From Faecalibacterium prausnitzii (GTDB taxonomy: Bacteria; Bacillota; Clostridia; Oscillospirales; Ruminococcaceae): a stretch of DNA of 64,000 bases. Under the pieces are notes generated by a model that saw only the letters and a program-made list of their open reading frames with translations, made no database searches and was not told where the DNA came from. Below are positions 41,576 to 49,748 of the stretch, one piece after another. How positions within the stretch are numbered: position 1 is the first letter of the stretch; each line of letters opens with the position of its first letter. Where the stretch lies: NCBI RefSeq assembly GCF_019967995.1, contig NZ_CP065377.1, positions 2,170,001 to 2,234,000 of the forward strand, given 5' to 3'. The translations under genes and the position numbers were made by a program.

Positions 41576-43825
41576 TTACAGAAGCGTCAGCTGCTCGCCT
41601 TCGTCCTCGGCGCGGATGAGGGCACCGGTGGCGGGCAGGCTGCGGACGCGGTAGCGGTGGGGGTTGGCCAGTTCCAGCGTCTCCGCCGGGACGACCGACG
41701 CGATGTGCTGGTTCTTCTTCAGGGTGACGACCGCCACGCCCTGACTGTCGCGGGTGGCCTTGGCGCTGATCTGCGCTGTGCCCACCAGCAGCATCCGGCC
41801 CGCGCTGGTGCGGATGGCAAGTTCCGTCTCTTCGGGCAGGAAGACCATCTTCGCCAGCGTTTCCTTGTCGCAGTAGGCCTTGAGCAGCTTGCGGCGGTTC
41901 AGCTTGGTGGCGTAGGAATTCAGCGGGATCTTGGCGCACTTGCCGCTCGCAAAGAAGAAGAGCATGAAGCCGGAATAATCGCTCGTGATGACCATGGCCA
42001 GAACGTTCTCGCCCTCGTCCATGCCCAGACGGCCCGGAATAAAAATGCCCATCTGCGCCACTTTTCCGTCTTCCAGCTCGTTCAGACGCACCTTGTACAC
42101 CTGCTGCCGGTCGGTGAAGAAGAGCGCTTCCACGTTGTTGCGGGTCTCCACCTGCTGGATGATCTCGTCGCCCTCCTTGAGCTTGTGGGCACCGGCGGTG
42201 CGCAGGCTCTGGGGCGGGATCTTTTTCAGATAGCCCTCGCGGGTGAAGAAGACCGTGACCGGATAATCCGGGATGACCTCTTCCTCGGTGCCGCTCTCCT
42301 CCTCCGGCAGGTCGTACAAAATCTCGCTGCGGCGGGGCTGGGCGTACTTTTTGGCAACATCCGTCAGCTCTTTGATGATGATCTTCCGGATGCGGGCGGG
42401 CTTTGCCAGAATGTCGTTCAGGTCGGCGATGTCCTTCTCCAGCTGCTCGATCTCCCCGGTGCGCTTGAGGATGTACTCCCGGTTCAGGTGGCGCAGCTTG
42501 ATCTCGGCCACATAGTCGGCCTGCACCTCGTCGATGCCGAAGCCGATCATCAGGTTGGGCACGACCTCGGTCTCCTCCTCGGTGGTGCGGATGATGTGGA
42601 TGGCCTTGTCGATGTCCAGCAGGATGGCGGCCAGACCCTGAAGCAGGTGCAGGCGCTTTTCCTTGCCGTGAAGGTCGAAGAAGGTACGGCGGCGGACGCA
42701 TTCCATCCGGAACGCCGTCCACTCGTTCAAGATTTCCCGCACACCCATGACCTTCGGCTGGCCGGAGACCAGAACGTTGAAGTTGGCGCTGAAGCTGTCT
42801 TCCAGCGGGGTGGTCTTGAACAGCTTGGCCATCAGCTTCTCGGCGTCCACGCCGCGCTTGAGGTCGAGGGTCAGCTTGAGGCCGTTCAGGTCGGTCTCAT
42901 CGCGCATGTCGCTGATCTCTTTGATCTTTCCGGCCTTGACCAGCTCGGCGATCTTGTCCATGATAGCTTCCACCGTCGTGGTGGGCGGGATCTGGGTGAT
43001 CTCCAGCATGTTCTCGCCGGGCACCACATTATAACGGGCACGGACCCGGACGCTGCCGCGGCCGTTCTCGTAGATCTCCCGCATCTGGGCTTCGTCGTAC
43101 AGGATCTGGCCGCCGCCCACGAAATCCGGGGCCGGCATCGTGGTGGAGATGTCATGCCGGGGGTCCTTCATCAGGGCGATGGTGGTGTTGCACAGCTCCG
43201 CCAGATTGAACGAGCAGATATTGCAGGCCATGCCGACGGCGATGCCCAGTGTGTTGTTGGCCAGGATGGTGGGGAACGTGACCGGCAGAAGGGTCGGCTC
43301 GGTGGTGGTGCCGTCGTAGTTGGGGACGAAATCGACCGTCTCCCGGTCGATGTCCCGGAACAGCTCCTCGCAGACGCCTTCGAGCTTGGCCTCGGTGTAA
43401 CGGGCCGCTGCACAGGACATATCCCGGCTGTAGGCCTTGCCGAAGTTGCCCTTGCTGTCCACATAGGGCACCAGCAGGCTCTCGTTGCCCCGGCCCATGC
43501 GGACCATGGTGTCGTAGATGGCAGCATCGCCGTGGGGGTTCAGGTGCATGGTGCTGCCCACGATGTTGGCGGATTTGGTGCGGGCCCCCTTGAGCAGGCC
43601 CATGCCGTACATCGTGTACAGCAGTTTGCGGTGGGCGGGTTTGAAGCCGTCGATCTCCGGCAGAGCGCGGGAGACGATGACGCTCATCGCATAGGGCATA
43701 TAGTTGGTCTCCAGCGTGCGGGTGATGGGGTCTTCCAGCACACTGCCCGCATTCAGGATCTCAACGCCGTCGCCCAGCTGCGGGCGGACCGGCTTGAGTG
43801 CTTTCTTTGTTGTTCGTTTTGCCAT
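41576..43825 (-). CDS. parC: Type IIA topoisomerase subunit A, ParC-like
   Basis: 749 aa. The N-terminal winged-helix/tower domains show HRKLLYTMYGMGL, the quinolone-region HLNPHGDAAIYDTMVRM (~res 95-110), and active-site Tyr143 in CAAARYTEAKLEG (canonical AAMRYTE). The coiled-coil gate (~370-450) and C-terminal beta-pinwheel follow. It carries no clear GyrA-box (QRRGGKG), which favours topoisomerase IV over gyrase. It works with the subunit B gene immediately upstream. A repeat element (43847-43920) fills most of the gap between them. Confidence 0.9.
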   Translation of the reverse strand: MAKRTTKKALKPVRPQLGDGVEILNAGSVLEDPITRTLETNYMPYAMSVIVSRALPEIDGFKPAHRKLLYTMYGMGLLKGARTKSANIVGSTMHLNPHGDAAIYDTMVRMGRGNESLLVPYVDSKGNFGKAYSRDMSCAAARYTEAKLEGVCEELFRDIDRETVDFVPNYDGTTTEPTLLPVTFPTILANNTLGIAVGMACNICSFNLAELCNTTIALMKDPRHDISTTMPAPDFVGGGQILYDEAQMREIYENGRGSVRVRARYNVVPGENMLEITQIPPTTTVEAIMDKIAELVKAGKIKEISDMRDETDLNGLKLTLDLKRGVDAEKLMAKLFKTTPLEDSFSANFNVLVSGQPKVMGVREILNEWTAFRMECVRRRTFFDLHGKEKRLHLLQGLAAILLDIDKAIHIIRTTEEETEVVPNLMIGFGIDEVQADYVAEIKLRHLNREYILKRTGEIEQLEKDIADLNDILAKPARIRKIIIKELTDVAKKYAQPRRSEILYDLPEEESGTEEEVIPDYPVTVFFTREGYLKKIPPQSLRTAGAHKLKEGDEIIQQVETRNNVEALFFTDRQQVYKVRLNELEDGKVAQMGIFIPGRLGMDEGENVLAMVITSDYSGFMLFFFASGKCAKIPLNSYATKLNRRKLLKAYCDKETLAKMVFLPEETELAIRTSAGRMLLVGTAQISAKATRDSQGVAVVTLKKNQHIASVVPAETLELANPHRYRVRSLPATGALIRAEDEGEQLTLL

Positions 43826-43846
43826 TCTTCTTTTATCCTCTAAATA

Positions 43847-43920
43847 AACCTCTCAGCCTCGCTCACGCTCGACAGCTCTCCTGTCAGGAGCAGCGGCACT
43901 GCGCAGCATGGACGGAGCGG
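43847..43920. repeat. Palindromic REP/MITE-like element, copy B
   Basis: Starts AACCTCTCAGCCTCGCTC and ends GACGGAG, like copies at 56461 and 59984, with CTCCTGTCAGGAG as an inner hairpin. It occupies the parE-parC intergenic space. Confidence 0.6.
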
Positions 43921-45912
43921 TCAAGACACATCCAGATCGTCCAGATACTCTGCGCCGTGCTCTGCGATATGCTCCTTGCGTCCGGCGAGGTTGTCGCCCA
44001 GCAGCAGGTCGAACACGCGGGCGGTCTCCTCCACATCGGTGGGCAGCACCTTGATGAGGCGGCGGCTCTCCGGGTTCATGGTGGTCAGCCACATCATCTC
44101 CGGGTCGTTCTCACCCAGACCTTTCGAACGCTGGATGGTATATTTCTTCTCGCCGATCTCCTTCAGGAACGCCGCCTTCTCCGGCTCGGTGTAGGCGAAA
44201 TAGGTGCGGTCTTTGGTGGTGATCTCGTACAGCGGCGACTCCGCGATGTAGACATAGCCCTCGTTGATGAGGGTGGGCGTCAGGCGGTAGAGCATGGTCA
44301 GCACCAGGGTGCGGATCTGGTAGCCGTCCACATCGGCATCGGTACAGATGACGATCTTGTTGTACCGCAGGTTGTCCAGATTGAAGGTCGCCAGCTCCTT
44401 GTTGTGCTTGCCGCCCAGCTCGACGCCGCAGCCCATCACCTTGATGAGGTCCACGATGATGTCCGACTTGAAGATGCGGGCATAGTCGGCCTTAAGGCAG
44501 TTCAGGATCTTGCCGCGGATGGGCATGATGGCCTGATACTCGCTGTCGCGGCTCTGCTTGACGGCACCCATAGCCGAATCGCCCTCGACGATATACAGCT
44601 CGCGGCGGGAAGCATCCTTAGTGCGGCAGTCCACGAACTTCTGCACCCGGTTGGCGAGGTCGATCTGGGTGGAGAGCGTCTTTTTGATGCTCTGGCGCGT
44701 CTTTTCGGCATGTTCCCGGCTCTGCTTGTTGACCAGGACCTGCTGGCAGATCTTCTGGGCTTCCTCCGGCTTTTCGAGGAAGTAGACTTCCAGATAGTGC
44801 TTCAGGAAATCCGTCATCGCCTGCGAGACGAATTTGTTGGTGATGGCCTTCTTGGTCTGGTTCTCGTAGCTGGTGCGGGTGGAGAAGCTGGACGAGACAT
44901 AGACCAGGCAGTCCTGCACATCCTGAAAGCTGATGGCGCTCTCGCCCTTCTTATAAAGATTCTTGTCCTTCAGGTACTTGTTGATCTGGTAGACGAAGGC
45001 CGTGCGCACCGCGTGTTCGGGGCTGCCGCCGTGCTCCAGCCAGGAGGAGTTGTGGTAGTATTCCAGCAGCTGCACCTTATTGGAGAAGCAGAAGGCCGCG
45101 CTCATCTTTACCTTATATTCCGGCTGGTCCTCGCGGTCGCGGCCGGTGGCCTCGCTCTCGCAGCTGAACACCGGGGTCAGGGTGTCCTCGCCCGCCGTCT
45201 CGGCCACGTAGTCGGCGATGCCGTGCTCGTAGCACCAGCTCTCCTTCCAGGCCTTGCCGGTGGCGGGGTCCTTCTCCTTTTCGTCGGTGAAGTTCAGGGT
45301 CAACCCCGCGTTGACGACGGCCTGACGGCGCAGCACATCCTTGTAATAGCTGCCGGGCACGTCGATGTCGGTGAAGACCTCGTCGTCCGGCTTCCAGTGG
45401 ATGATGCTTCCGGTGCGGCGGCCCTTATAAGGTTCTTTTTGCAGGCCGCCGACGTTCTCGCCCTTTTTGAAGTCCAGATGATAATGATAGCCGTCGCGGT
45501 AGATGTCGGCTGTCATCCAGGCAGACGAATACTGGGTGGCGCACAGGCCCAGACCGTTCAGGCCCAGGCTGAACTCGTAGTTGTCCTCGCCCTCGCCGTA
45601 TTTGCCGCCTGCATACATCTCGCAGAACAGCAGCTCCCAGTTGTAGCGGCCCTCGCCGTTGTTCCAGTCCACGGGCATGCCGCGGCCAAAGTCCTCGACG
45701 ATGACGCTGCCGTCCTTGCAGCGGGTCACGTTGATGGTGTCGCCGTGGCCGTCGCGGGCCTCGTCGATGGAGTTGGAGACGATCTCAAAGATCGAATGGG
45801 CGCAGCCCTCCACACCGTCCGAGCCAAAGATGACCGCCGGGCGCTTGCGGACGCGGTCCGCACCCTTTAATGAAGTAATGCTCTCGTTACCGTATTCCTG
45901 TTTTCTTGCCAT
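43921..45912 (-). CDS. parE: Type IIA topoisomerase subunit B, ParE-like
   Basis: 663 aa from ATG 45912 (GGGAGGGTGA upstream). GHKL ATPase domain: FEIVSNSIDEARDG (Asn/Asp ATP site), VEDFGRGMPVD and GLNGLGLCATQ. Transducer domain follows, then Toprim with VEGDSAMGAVKQSRD (canonical EGDSAGG is EGDSAMG here) and CTDADVDG. The C-terminus has the IQRSKGLGENDPEMMWLTTM segment of GyrB/ParE. The variant Toprim and many substitutions set it apart from ordinary GyrB, so a second topoisomerase (topo IV-like) is likely. Divergent from the tRNA cluster. Confidence 0.88.
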   Translation of the reverse strand: MARKQEYGNESITSLKGADRVRKRPAVIFGSDGVEGCAHSIFEIVSNSIDEARDGHGDTINVTRCKDGSVIVEDFGRGMPVDWNNGEGRYNWELLFCEMYAGGKYGEGEDNYEFSLGLNGLGLCATQYSSAWMTADIYRDGYHYHLDFKKGENVGGLQKEPYKGRRTGSIIHWKPDDEVFTDIDVPGSYYKDVLRRQAVVNAGLTLNFTDEKEKDPATGKAWKESWCYEHGIADYVAETAGEDTLTPVFSCESEATGRDREDQPEYKVKMSAAFCFSNKVQLLEYYHNSSWLEHGGSPEHAVRTAFVYQINKYLKDKNLYKKGESAISFQDVQDCLVYVSSSFSTRTSYENQTKKAITNKFVSQAMTDFLKHYLEVYFLEKPEEAQKICQQVLVNKQSREHAEKTRQSIKKTLSTQIDLANRVQKFVDCRTKDASRRELYIVEGDSAMGAVKQSRDSEYQAIMPIRGKILNCLKADYARIFKSDIIVDLIKVMGCGVELGGKHNKELATFNLDNLRYNKIVICTDADVDGYQIRTLVLTMLYRLTPTLINEGYVYIAESPLYEITTKDRTYFAYTEPEKAAFLKEIGEKKYTIQRSKGLGENDPEMMWLTTMNPESRRLIKVLPTDVEETARVFDLLLGDNLAGRKEHIAEHGAEYLDDLDVS

Positions 45913-45980
45913 GTTCACCCTCCCGGTCTGCACGGATACGCCCCGTACCCTTTGCCGGCCGAATCGTTTTCTAGTTTTCT

Positions 45981-46009
45981 ATTAAACCATAGGTTGTTGT
46001 CAATGTCAA
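45981..46009 (-). promoter_or_regulatory. Promoter of parE
   Basis: On the minus strand TTGACA (46009-46004) and TTTAAT (45986-45981) are 17 bp apart; a second TTGACA directly follows the first. Confidence 0.7.
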
Positions 46010-46140
46010 TTTTGCGTTTCATCCCCCGCCGTCGGCCCGGCCCGGCCGGAGAGCATCAAAAATCCACTTCTATTATTTATCGTCCGGACGCATTTTTCAA
46101 GAAAAGTCTGATTTTTTTCGAAAAAATTTGCATTTTCCTC

Positions 46141-46168
46141 TTTACAAATCCAGAATTTCGGGTATAAT
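46141..46168 (+). promoter_or_regulatory. Promoter of the tRNA cluster
   Basis: TTTACA (46141-46146) and consensus TATAAT (46163-46168) are 16 bp apart, 16 bp upstream of tRNA-Phe. Confidence 0.8.
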
Positions 46169-46184
46169 AATCATCGTCCGGTGC

Positions 46185-46260
46185 GCCTCTGTAGCTCAGT
46201 CGGTAGAGCAGGGGACTGAAAATCCCCGTGTCATTGGTTCGATTCCGATCGGAGGCACCA
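46185..46260 (+). tRNA. tRNA-Phe(GAA)
   Basis: 76 nt with encoded CCA. Acceptor GCCTCTG pairs with CGGAGGC (one G-U). The anticodon loop CTGAAAA is closed by GGGGA/TCCCC. Confidence 0.96.
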
Positions 46261-46296
46261 CCTTTCAGAAGAACAGAGATCTGTTCTTCCGAATAT

Positions 46297-46372
46297 GCGG
46301 CCGTAGCTCATCTGGTAGAGCGCCACCTTGCCAAGGTGGAGGTAGCGAGTTCGAGCCTCGTCGGCCGCTCCA
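46297..46372 (+). tRNA. tRNA-Gly(GCC), copy 1
   Basis: 76 nt with encoded CCA. Acceptor GCGGCCG/CGGCCGC. The loop TTGCCAA is closed by CCACC/GGTGG. Identical to the copy at 46513. The spacer before it has a perfect AGAACAG/CTGTTCT hairpin. Confidence 0.96.
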
Positions 46373-46401
46373 TAACGGAGTGGAAATATCCGCTCCAATA
46401 T

Positions 46402-46475
46402 GGCCCGGTAGCTCAGTTGGTTAGAGCACCAGCCTGTCACGCTGGGGGTCGTCGGTTCGAGCCCGATCCGGGTCG
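46402..46475 (+). tRNA. tRNA-Asp(GTC)
   Basis: 74 nt; CCA is not encoded (CTC follows the discriminator G). Acceptor GGCCCGG/CCGGGTC (one G-U). Loop CTGTCAC is closed by CCAGC/GCTGG. Confidence 0.95.
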
Positions 46476-46512
46476 CTCATCCTAATGGTGCAGGGACAAA
46501 TGCACCGAATAT

Positions 46513-46588
46513 GCGGCCGTAGCTCATCTGGTAGAGCGCCACCTTGCCAAGGTGGAGGTAGCGAGTTCGAGCCTCGTCGGCCGCTCCA
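46513..46588 (+). tRNA. tRNA-Gly(GCC), copy 2
   Basis: Base-for-base the same as 46297-46372, with encoded CCA. Flanking bases (ATAT before; GGAGTGGAAATAT after) are also shared, pointing to a recent tandem duplication. Confidence 0.96.
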
Positions 46589-46616
46589 AATGGAGTGGAA
46601 ATATTCACTCCAATAT

Positions 46617-46691
46617 GGTGACGTGGCCAAGTGGTAAGGCAAGGGTCTGCAAAACCCTCATCCACCAGTTCAAATCTGGTCGTCACCTCCA
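46617..46691 (+). tRNA. tRNA-Cys(GCA)
   Basis: 75 nt with encoded CCA. Acceptor GGTGACG/CGTCACC. Loop CTGCAAA closed by AGGGT/ACCCT. Confidence 0.96.
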
Positions 46692-46695
46692 AAAG

Positions 46696-46732
46696 ATTCC
46701 CGAACGTGAAAGCGTTCGGGATTTTTTTGTTT
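46696..46732 (+). terminator. Terminator of the tRNA cluster
   Basis: CCCGAACG (46699-46706) pairs with CGTTCGGG (46713-46720), followed by a run of seven Ts. Confidence 0.88.
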
Positions 46733-46734
46733 TG

Positions 46735-46763
46735 TTGCATCCTCCCCTTCCCCGTGTTACAAT
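46735..46763 (+). promoter_or_regulatory. Promoter of recG
   Basis: TTGCAT (46735-46740) and TACAAT (46758-46763) are 17 bp apart, 33 bp before the recG start. Confidence 0.75.
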
Positions 46764-46795
46764 AGCGGTATCCTGTGCAGAAAGGAGCGTATGCC

Positions 46796-48865
46796 ATGCC
46801 CGCTCAAACCACCGAGACCCACACCACCCTGACCCCCGATACGCCGGTGCGGTATCTGAAAGGCGTCGGCCCCAAGACCGCCGAGCGGTTCGAGAAGCTG
46901 GGCATCGTGACGCTGGCGGACCTGCTCTGCCACTATCCGCGCAGATATATGGATTTTTCAAAGCCCTACTCCATTGCCGAGGCACCTTGCGACACCGAGT
47001 GCGTCGTGAAGGCCGAGGTGTTCGCCAAGCCCGGCGGACGCATCCTGCCCGGCGGGCGGCGGATGGAGCGGATCACGGCGGGGGACGATGTTTCCAGCCT
47101 GGAGATCACCTGGTTCAACAACCCCTACGCCGCCCAGAAGCTGGAACTGGGGCAGGCATATTATTTTCAGGGCATCGTGACCGGCGGGATGCTCCGCCGC
47201 CAGATGGTCAACCCGCAGGTGCGCACCGAGGCGCAGATCACCGCCGCCCCCTTCGAGGCCGTCTACCCCCAGACCGATGGGCTTTCGAGCAGCGTCATCG
47301 CCCGGTGTGTCCGCCAGCTGCTCCCCCATGCCGAGCTTCTGCCCGACCCGCTGCCGCCGGAGATGCGCCAGAAATACCGCCTGCTCTCCAAGGCAGAGGC
47401 CGTGCGGGCCATCCACTGCCCGGAGAGCGAGGAGGCCGCCTTTGCGGCCCGGCGGCGGCTCATCTACGAAGAACTGCTCATTTTGCAGCTGGGCATCGGC
47501 CGGATGAAGAACCGGGACAGCGCCGCCACCGGGGCACCGATGCAGCTTCTCGACCCGCAGCCGTTCTGGGACGCGCTGCCCTTCGCCCCCACCGGGGCCC
47601 AGCGGCGGGCTGTGACGGAGATCCTGACCGACATGGCGGGCGGGCAGTCCATGAACCGCCTGCTGCAGGGCGATGTGGGCAGCGGCAAAACGCTGGTGGC
47701 GGCAGCCGCCATCTGGGCCTGCATCCGCAGCGGCTATCAGGCAGCACTGCTGGCCCCCACTGAGATTCTGGCTTCCCAGCATGCCGAGAACCTGAACCGG
47801 ATGCTGGCCCCGTTCGGGATGCGGGTCGCTCTGCTGACCGGCGGCATGAAAGCCGCCGCCCGCCGCACCACGCTGGCCGCCATCCGGAACGACGAAGCCG
47901 ACCTCGTGGTGGGCACCCACGCCATCCTCAGCGAGGGAGTCGCCTTTGCCCGGCTGGGTCTGGCCGTGGTGGACGAACAGCACCGCTTCGGGGTGCGGCA
48001 GCGGGGCCTGCTGGCCGAAAAAGCCGAGAACCCCCACCTGCTGGTCATGAGCGCCACGCCCATCCCCCGCACGCTGGGGCTGCTCCTCTACGGCGACCTC
48101 GACATCTCGATCCTCGACGAACTGCCGCCGGGCCGCAAGCCGGTCAAGACCCGGTGCATCACCGGGAAGAAACGGCGGGACCTCTACGGCTTTCTGGACC
48201 GGGAGATCAACGCCGGGCGGCAGGTGTATATCGTCTGCCCCGCCATTGAGGACACCCCCGACGGCGGGCTGAACGCCGTGAAGACCTACTACGAAGACAT
48301 CGCCAAGGCGCTGCTGCCCGACCGCCGGGTCGGCCTGATGCACGGCAAGCTCAAGCCAAAAGAAAAAGCCGCCGTCATGGAGGACTTCAAGGCCGGGCAG
48401 TTGGACGCGCTGGTCTCCACCACCGTCATCGAAGTCGGTGTGGACGTGCCGAACGCAACGGTCATGGTCATCGAGAACGCCGAGCGCTACGGCCTGAGCG
48501 CTTTGCACCAGCTGCGCGGCCGGGTGGGCCGCGGTGCGGCGGAGAGCTGGTGCTTCCTCGTCAGCGACAACACGAGCGAGCCAGTCCAGAAGCGGCTCAA
48601 ATTCCTCTGCTCCACGGCAGACGGCTTCGCCGTGGCGCAGTACGATCTGGAAACGCGCGGCCCCGGCGACTTTTTCGGGAGCCGCCAGCACGGCCTGCCC
48701 ACCCTCCAGATCGCCGACCTGATGAACGACACCCGCACCCTCCACGCCGCGCAGAGCGAAGCCGCCACCCTGCTGGCCGAAGACCCGCTCCTCACCGCAC
48801 CAGACCACGCACTTCTGGCCGCGCAGGTCGAGCAGATGTTCGAAAAAGCCGGTGCGATGAACTGA
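46796..48865 (+). CDS. recG: ATP-dependent DNA helicase RecG
   Basis: 689 aa from ATG 46796 (AAAGGAG 8 bases upstream). N-terminal helix-hairpin start VRYLKGVGPKTAERFEKLGI, an OB-fold wedge domain (~60-160), then helicase motifs: I LLQGDVGSGKTLVAAAA, II VVDEQHRFGVRQR, III VMSATPIPRTLG, V VSTTVIEVGVDVPNATVMVI, VI HQLRGRVGRGAAESWC. The C-terminal TRG motif region DLETRGPGDFFGSRQHGLP is also present. It remodels stalled forks and Holliday junctions. Confidence 0.97.
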   Translation: MPAQTTETHTTLTPDTPVRYLKGVGPKTAERFEKLGIVTLADLLCHYPRRYMDFSKPYSIAEAPCDTECVVKAEVFAKPGGRILPGGRRMERITAGDDVSSLEITWFNNPYAAQKLELGQAYYFQGIVTGGMLRRQMVNPQVRTEAQITAAPFEAVYPQTDGLSSSVIARCVRQLLPHAELLPDPLPPEMRQKYRLLSKAEAVRAIHCPESEEAAFAARRRLIYEELLILQLGIGRMKNRDSAATGAPMQLLDPQPFWDALPFAPTGAQRRAVTEILTDMAGGQSMNRLLQGDVGSGKTLVAAAAIWACIRSGYQAALLAPTEILASQHAENLNRMLAPFGMRVALLTGGMKAAARRTTLAAIRNDEADLVVGTHAILSEGVAFARLGLAVVDEQHRFGVRQRGLLAEKAENPHLLVMSATPIPRTLGLLLYGDLDISILDELPPGRKPVKTRCITGKKRRDLYGFLDREINAGRQVYIVCPAIEDTPDGGLNAVKTYYEDIAKALLPDRRVGLMHGKLKPKEKAAVMEDFKAGQLDALVSTTVIEVGVDVPNATVMVIENAERYGLSALHQLRGRVGRGAAESWCFLVSDNTSEPVQKRLKFLCSTADGFAVAQYDLETRGPGDFFGSRQHGLPTLQIADLMNDTRTLHAAQSEAATLLAEDPLLTAPDHALLAAQVEQMFEKAGAMN

Positions 48866-48872
48866 ATCAGCA

Positions 48873-48910
48873 GCGAGGGGCAGGCCAAAAGCGGCCTGCC
48901 CCTCGTTTTC
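48873..48910 (+). terminator. Terminator of recG
   Basis: CGAGGGGCAGGCC pairs with GGCCTGCCCCTCG around a 6-base loop, followed by TTTTC. Confidence 0.85.
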
Positions 48911-48919
48911 TATATTCTA

Positions 48920-49585
48920 TTATTTCATGGGAATGATCTCGCAGAAAACGCACCGGCTCTTGGTGGAAAGGGCCACATCCTTGTGGTAGCAGCCAAAGAA
49001 CCATTTTTCGTAGTGCAGCTTCAGCAGGATCTTATCGAGGAAGAGGTGCAGCCGGTTCGACTCGCCCAGCGCCAGCGCAGTAAAATCCAGGAACCTGCTT
49101 GGGGCGTCGTGGGTCAGCACATAATCTACCTGCCAGCCGTTTTCTTCCAGCGTCTTTTCGCAGCGGGCATATTCCTCATCCGAGGGCATCTCCTGCGGCC
49201 ACCAGTTGACCCCAGGCTCCCGTTCCTCTTTGTCCTGACTTTCGGCCCCGCCGAAGCAGAGATATTTTTTGTCCTCCAGCGTCAGCACACTGCCCCGGCA
49301 GACATGATAGACATTGCCGCCCAGCGCCTGGACCGTTCCACCGAACCGCTCCTCGGTCGGGTACTGGGCCAGCAGGTCGTAGTTCTCATGGCAGCCATCC
49401 AGAAACAGCAGCGTGTAGGGGCGTTTGCGCAGCCAATCCAGCTTTTTCTGTTCCTCCTTGCTGCCGTCCCACACGAACCCGAAATCGCCCAGCACCACCA
49501 CGGTATCCCGCCTGCTCAGCCAGCGGAGCCTGCCGTGCCTGAACCGGTCGATGTCGCCGTGGGTGTCTCCCGTCAGATATACCAT
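48920..49585 (-). CDS. Calcineurin-like metallophosphoesterase
   Basis: 221 aa. Metal-binding signatures MVYLTGDTHGDIDRF (D-x-H, res 7-9), VVLGDFGFVWDG (GD), LDGCHENYD (G-N/C-H-E variant), VDYVLTHDAPS (H) and FFGCYHKD (G-x-x-H). This is a small cytoplasmic enzyme acting on phosphomonoesters, diesters or phosphoproteins; the substrate is unknown. GGGAGGAAA precedes the start. It converges on recG. Confidence 0.87.
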   Translation of the reverse strand: MVYLTGDTHGDIDRFRHGRLRWLSRRDTVVVLGDFGFVWDGSKEEQKKLDWLRKRPYTLLFLDGCHENYDLLAQYPTEERFGGTVQALGGNVYHVCRGSVLTLEDKKYLCFGGAESQDKEEREPGVNWWPQEMPSDEEYARCEKTLEENGWQVDYVLTHDAPSRFLDFTALALGESNRLHLFLDKILLKLHYEKWFFGCYHKDVALSTKSRCVFCEIIPMK

Positions 49586-49623
49586 TCGTTTCCTCCCGCC
49601 CTGTGTGAAAGCTGTAAAAGCCC

Positions 49624-49652
49624 TTGTCTCCGCAGGGCAAACCTGTTATTAT
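49624..49652 (+). promoter_or_regulatory. Promoter of the carboxypeptidase-like gene
   Basis: TTGTCT (49624-49629) and TATTAT (49647-49652) are 17 bp apart; TATAAA overlaps the -10 by three bases. Confidence 0.5.
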
Positions 49653-49748
49653 AAAAGAATGAAGCTCCGGCTTCTTCCTGTTGTCCTATCCGGCCGCATC
49701 CTGCGCTCCGGTCTCTCTATTTTATCGCTTTTTGAAGGAATTGTCCAC

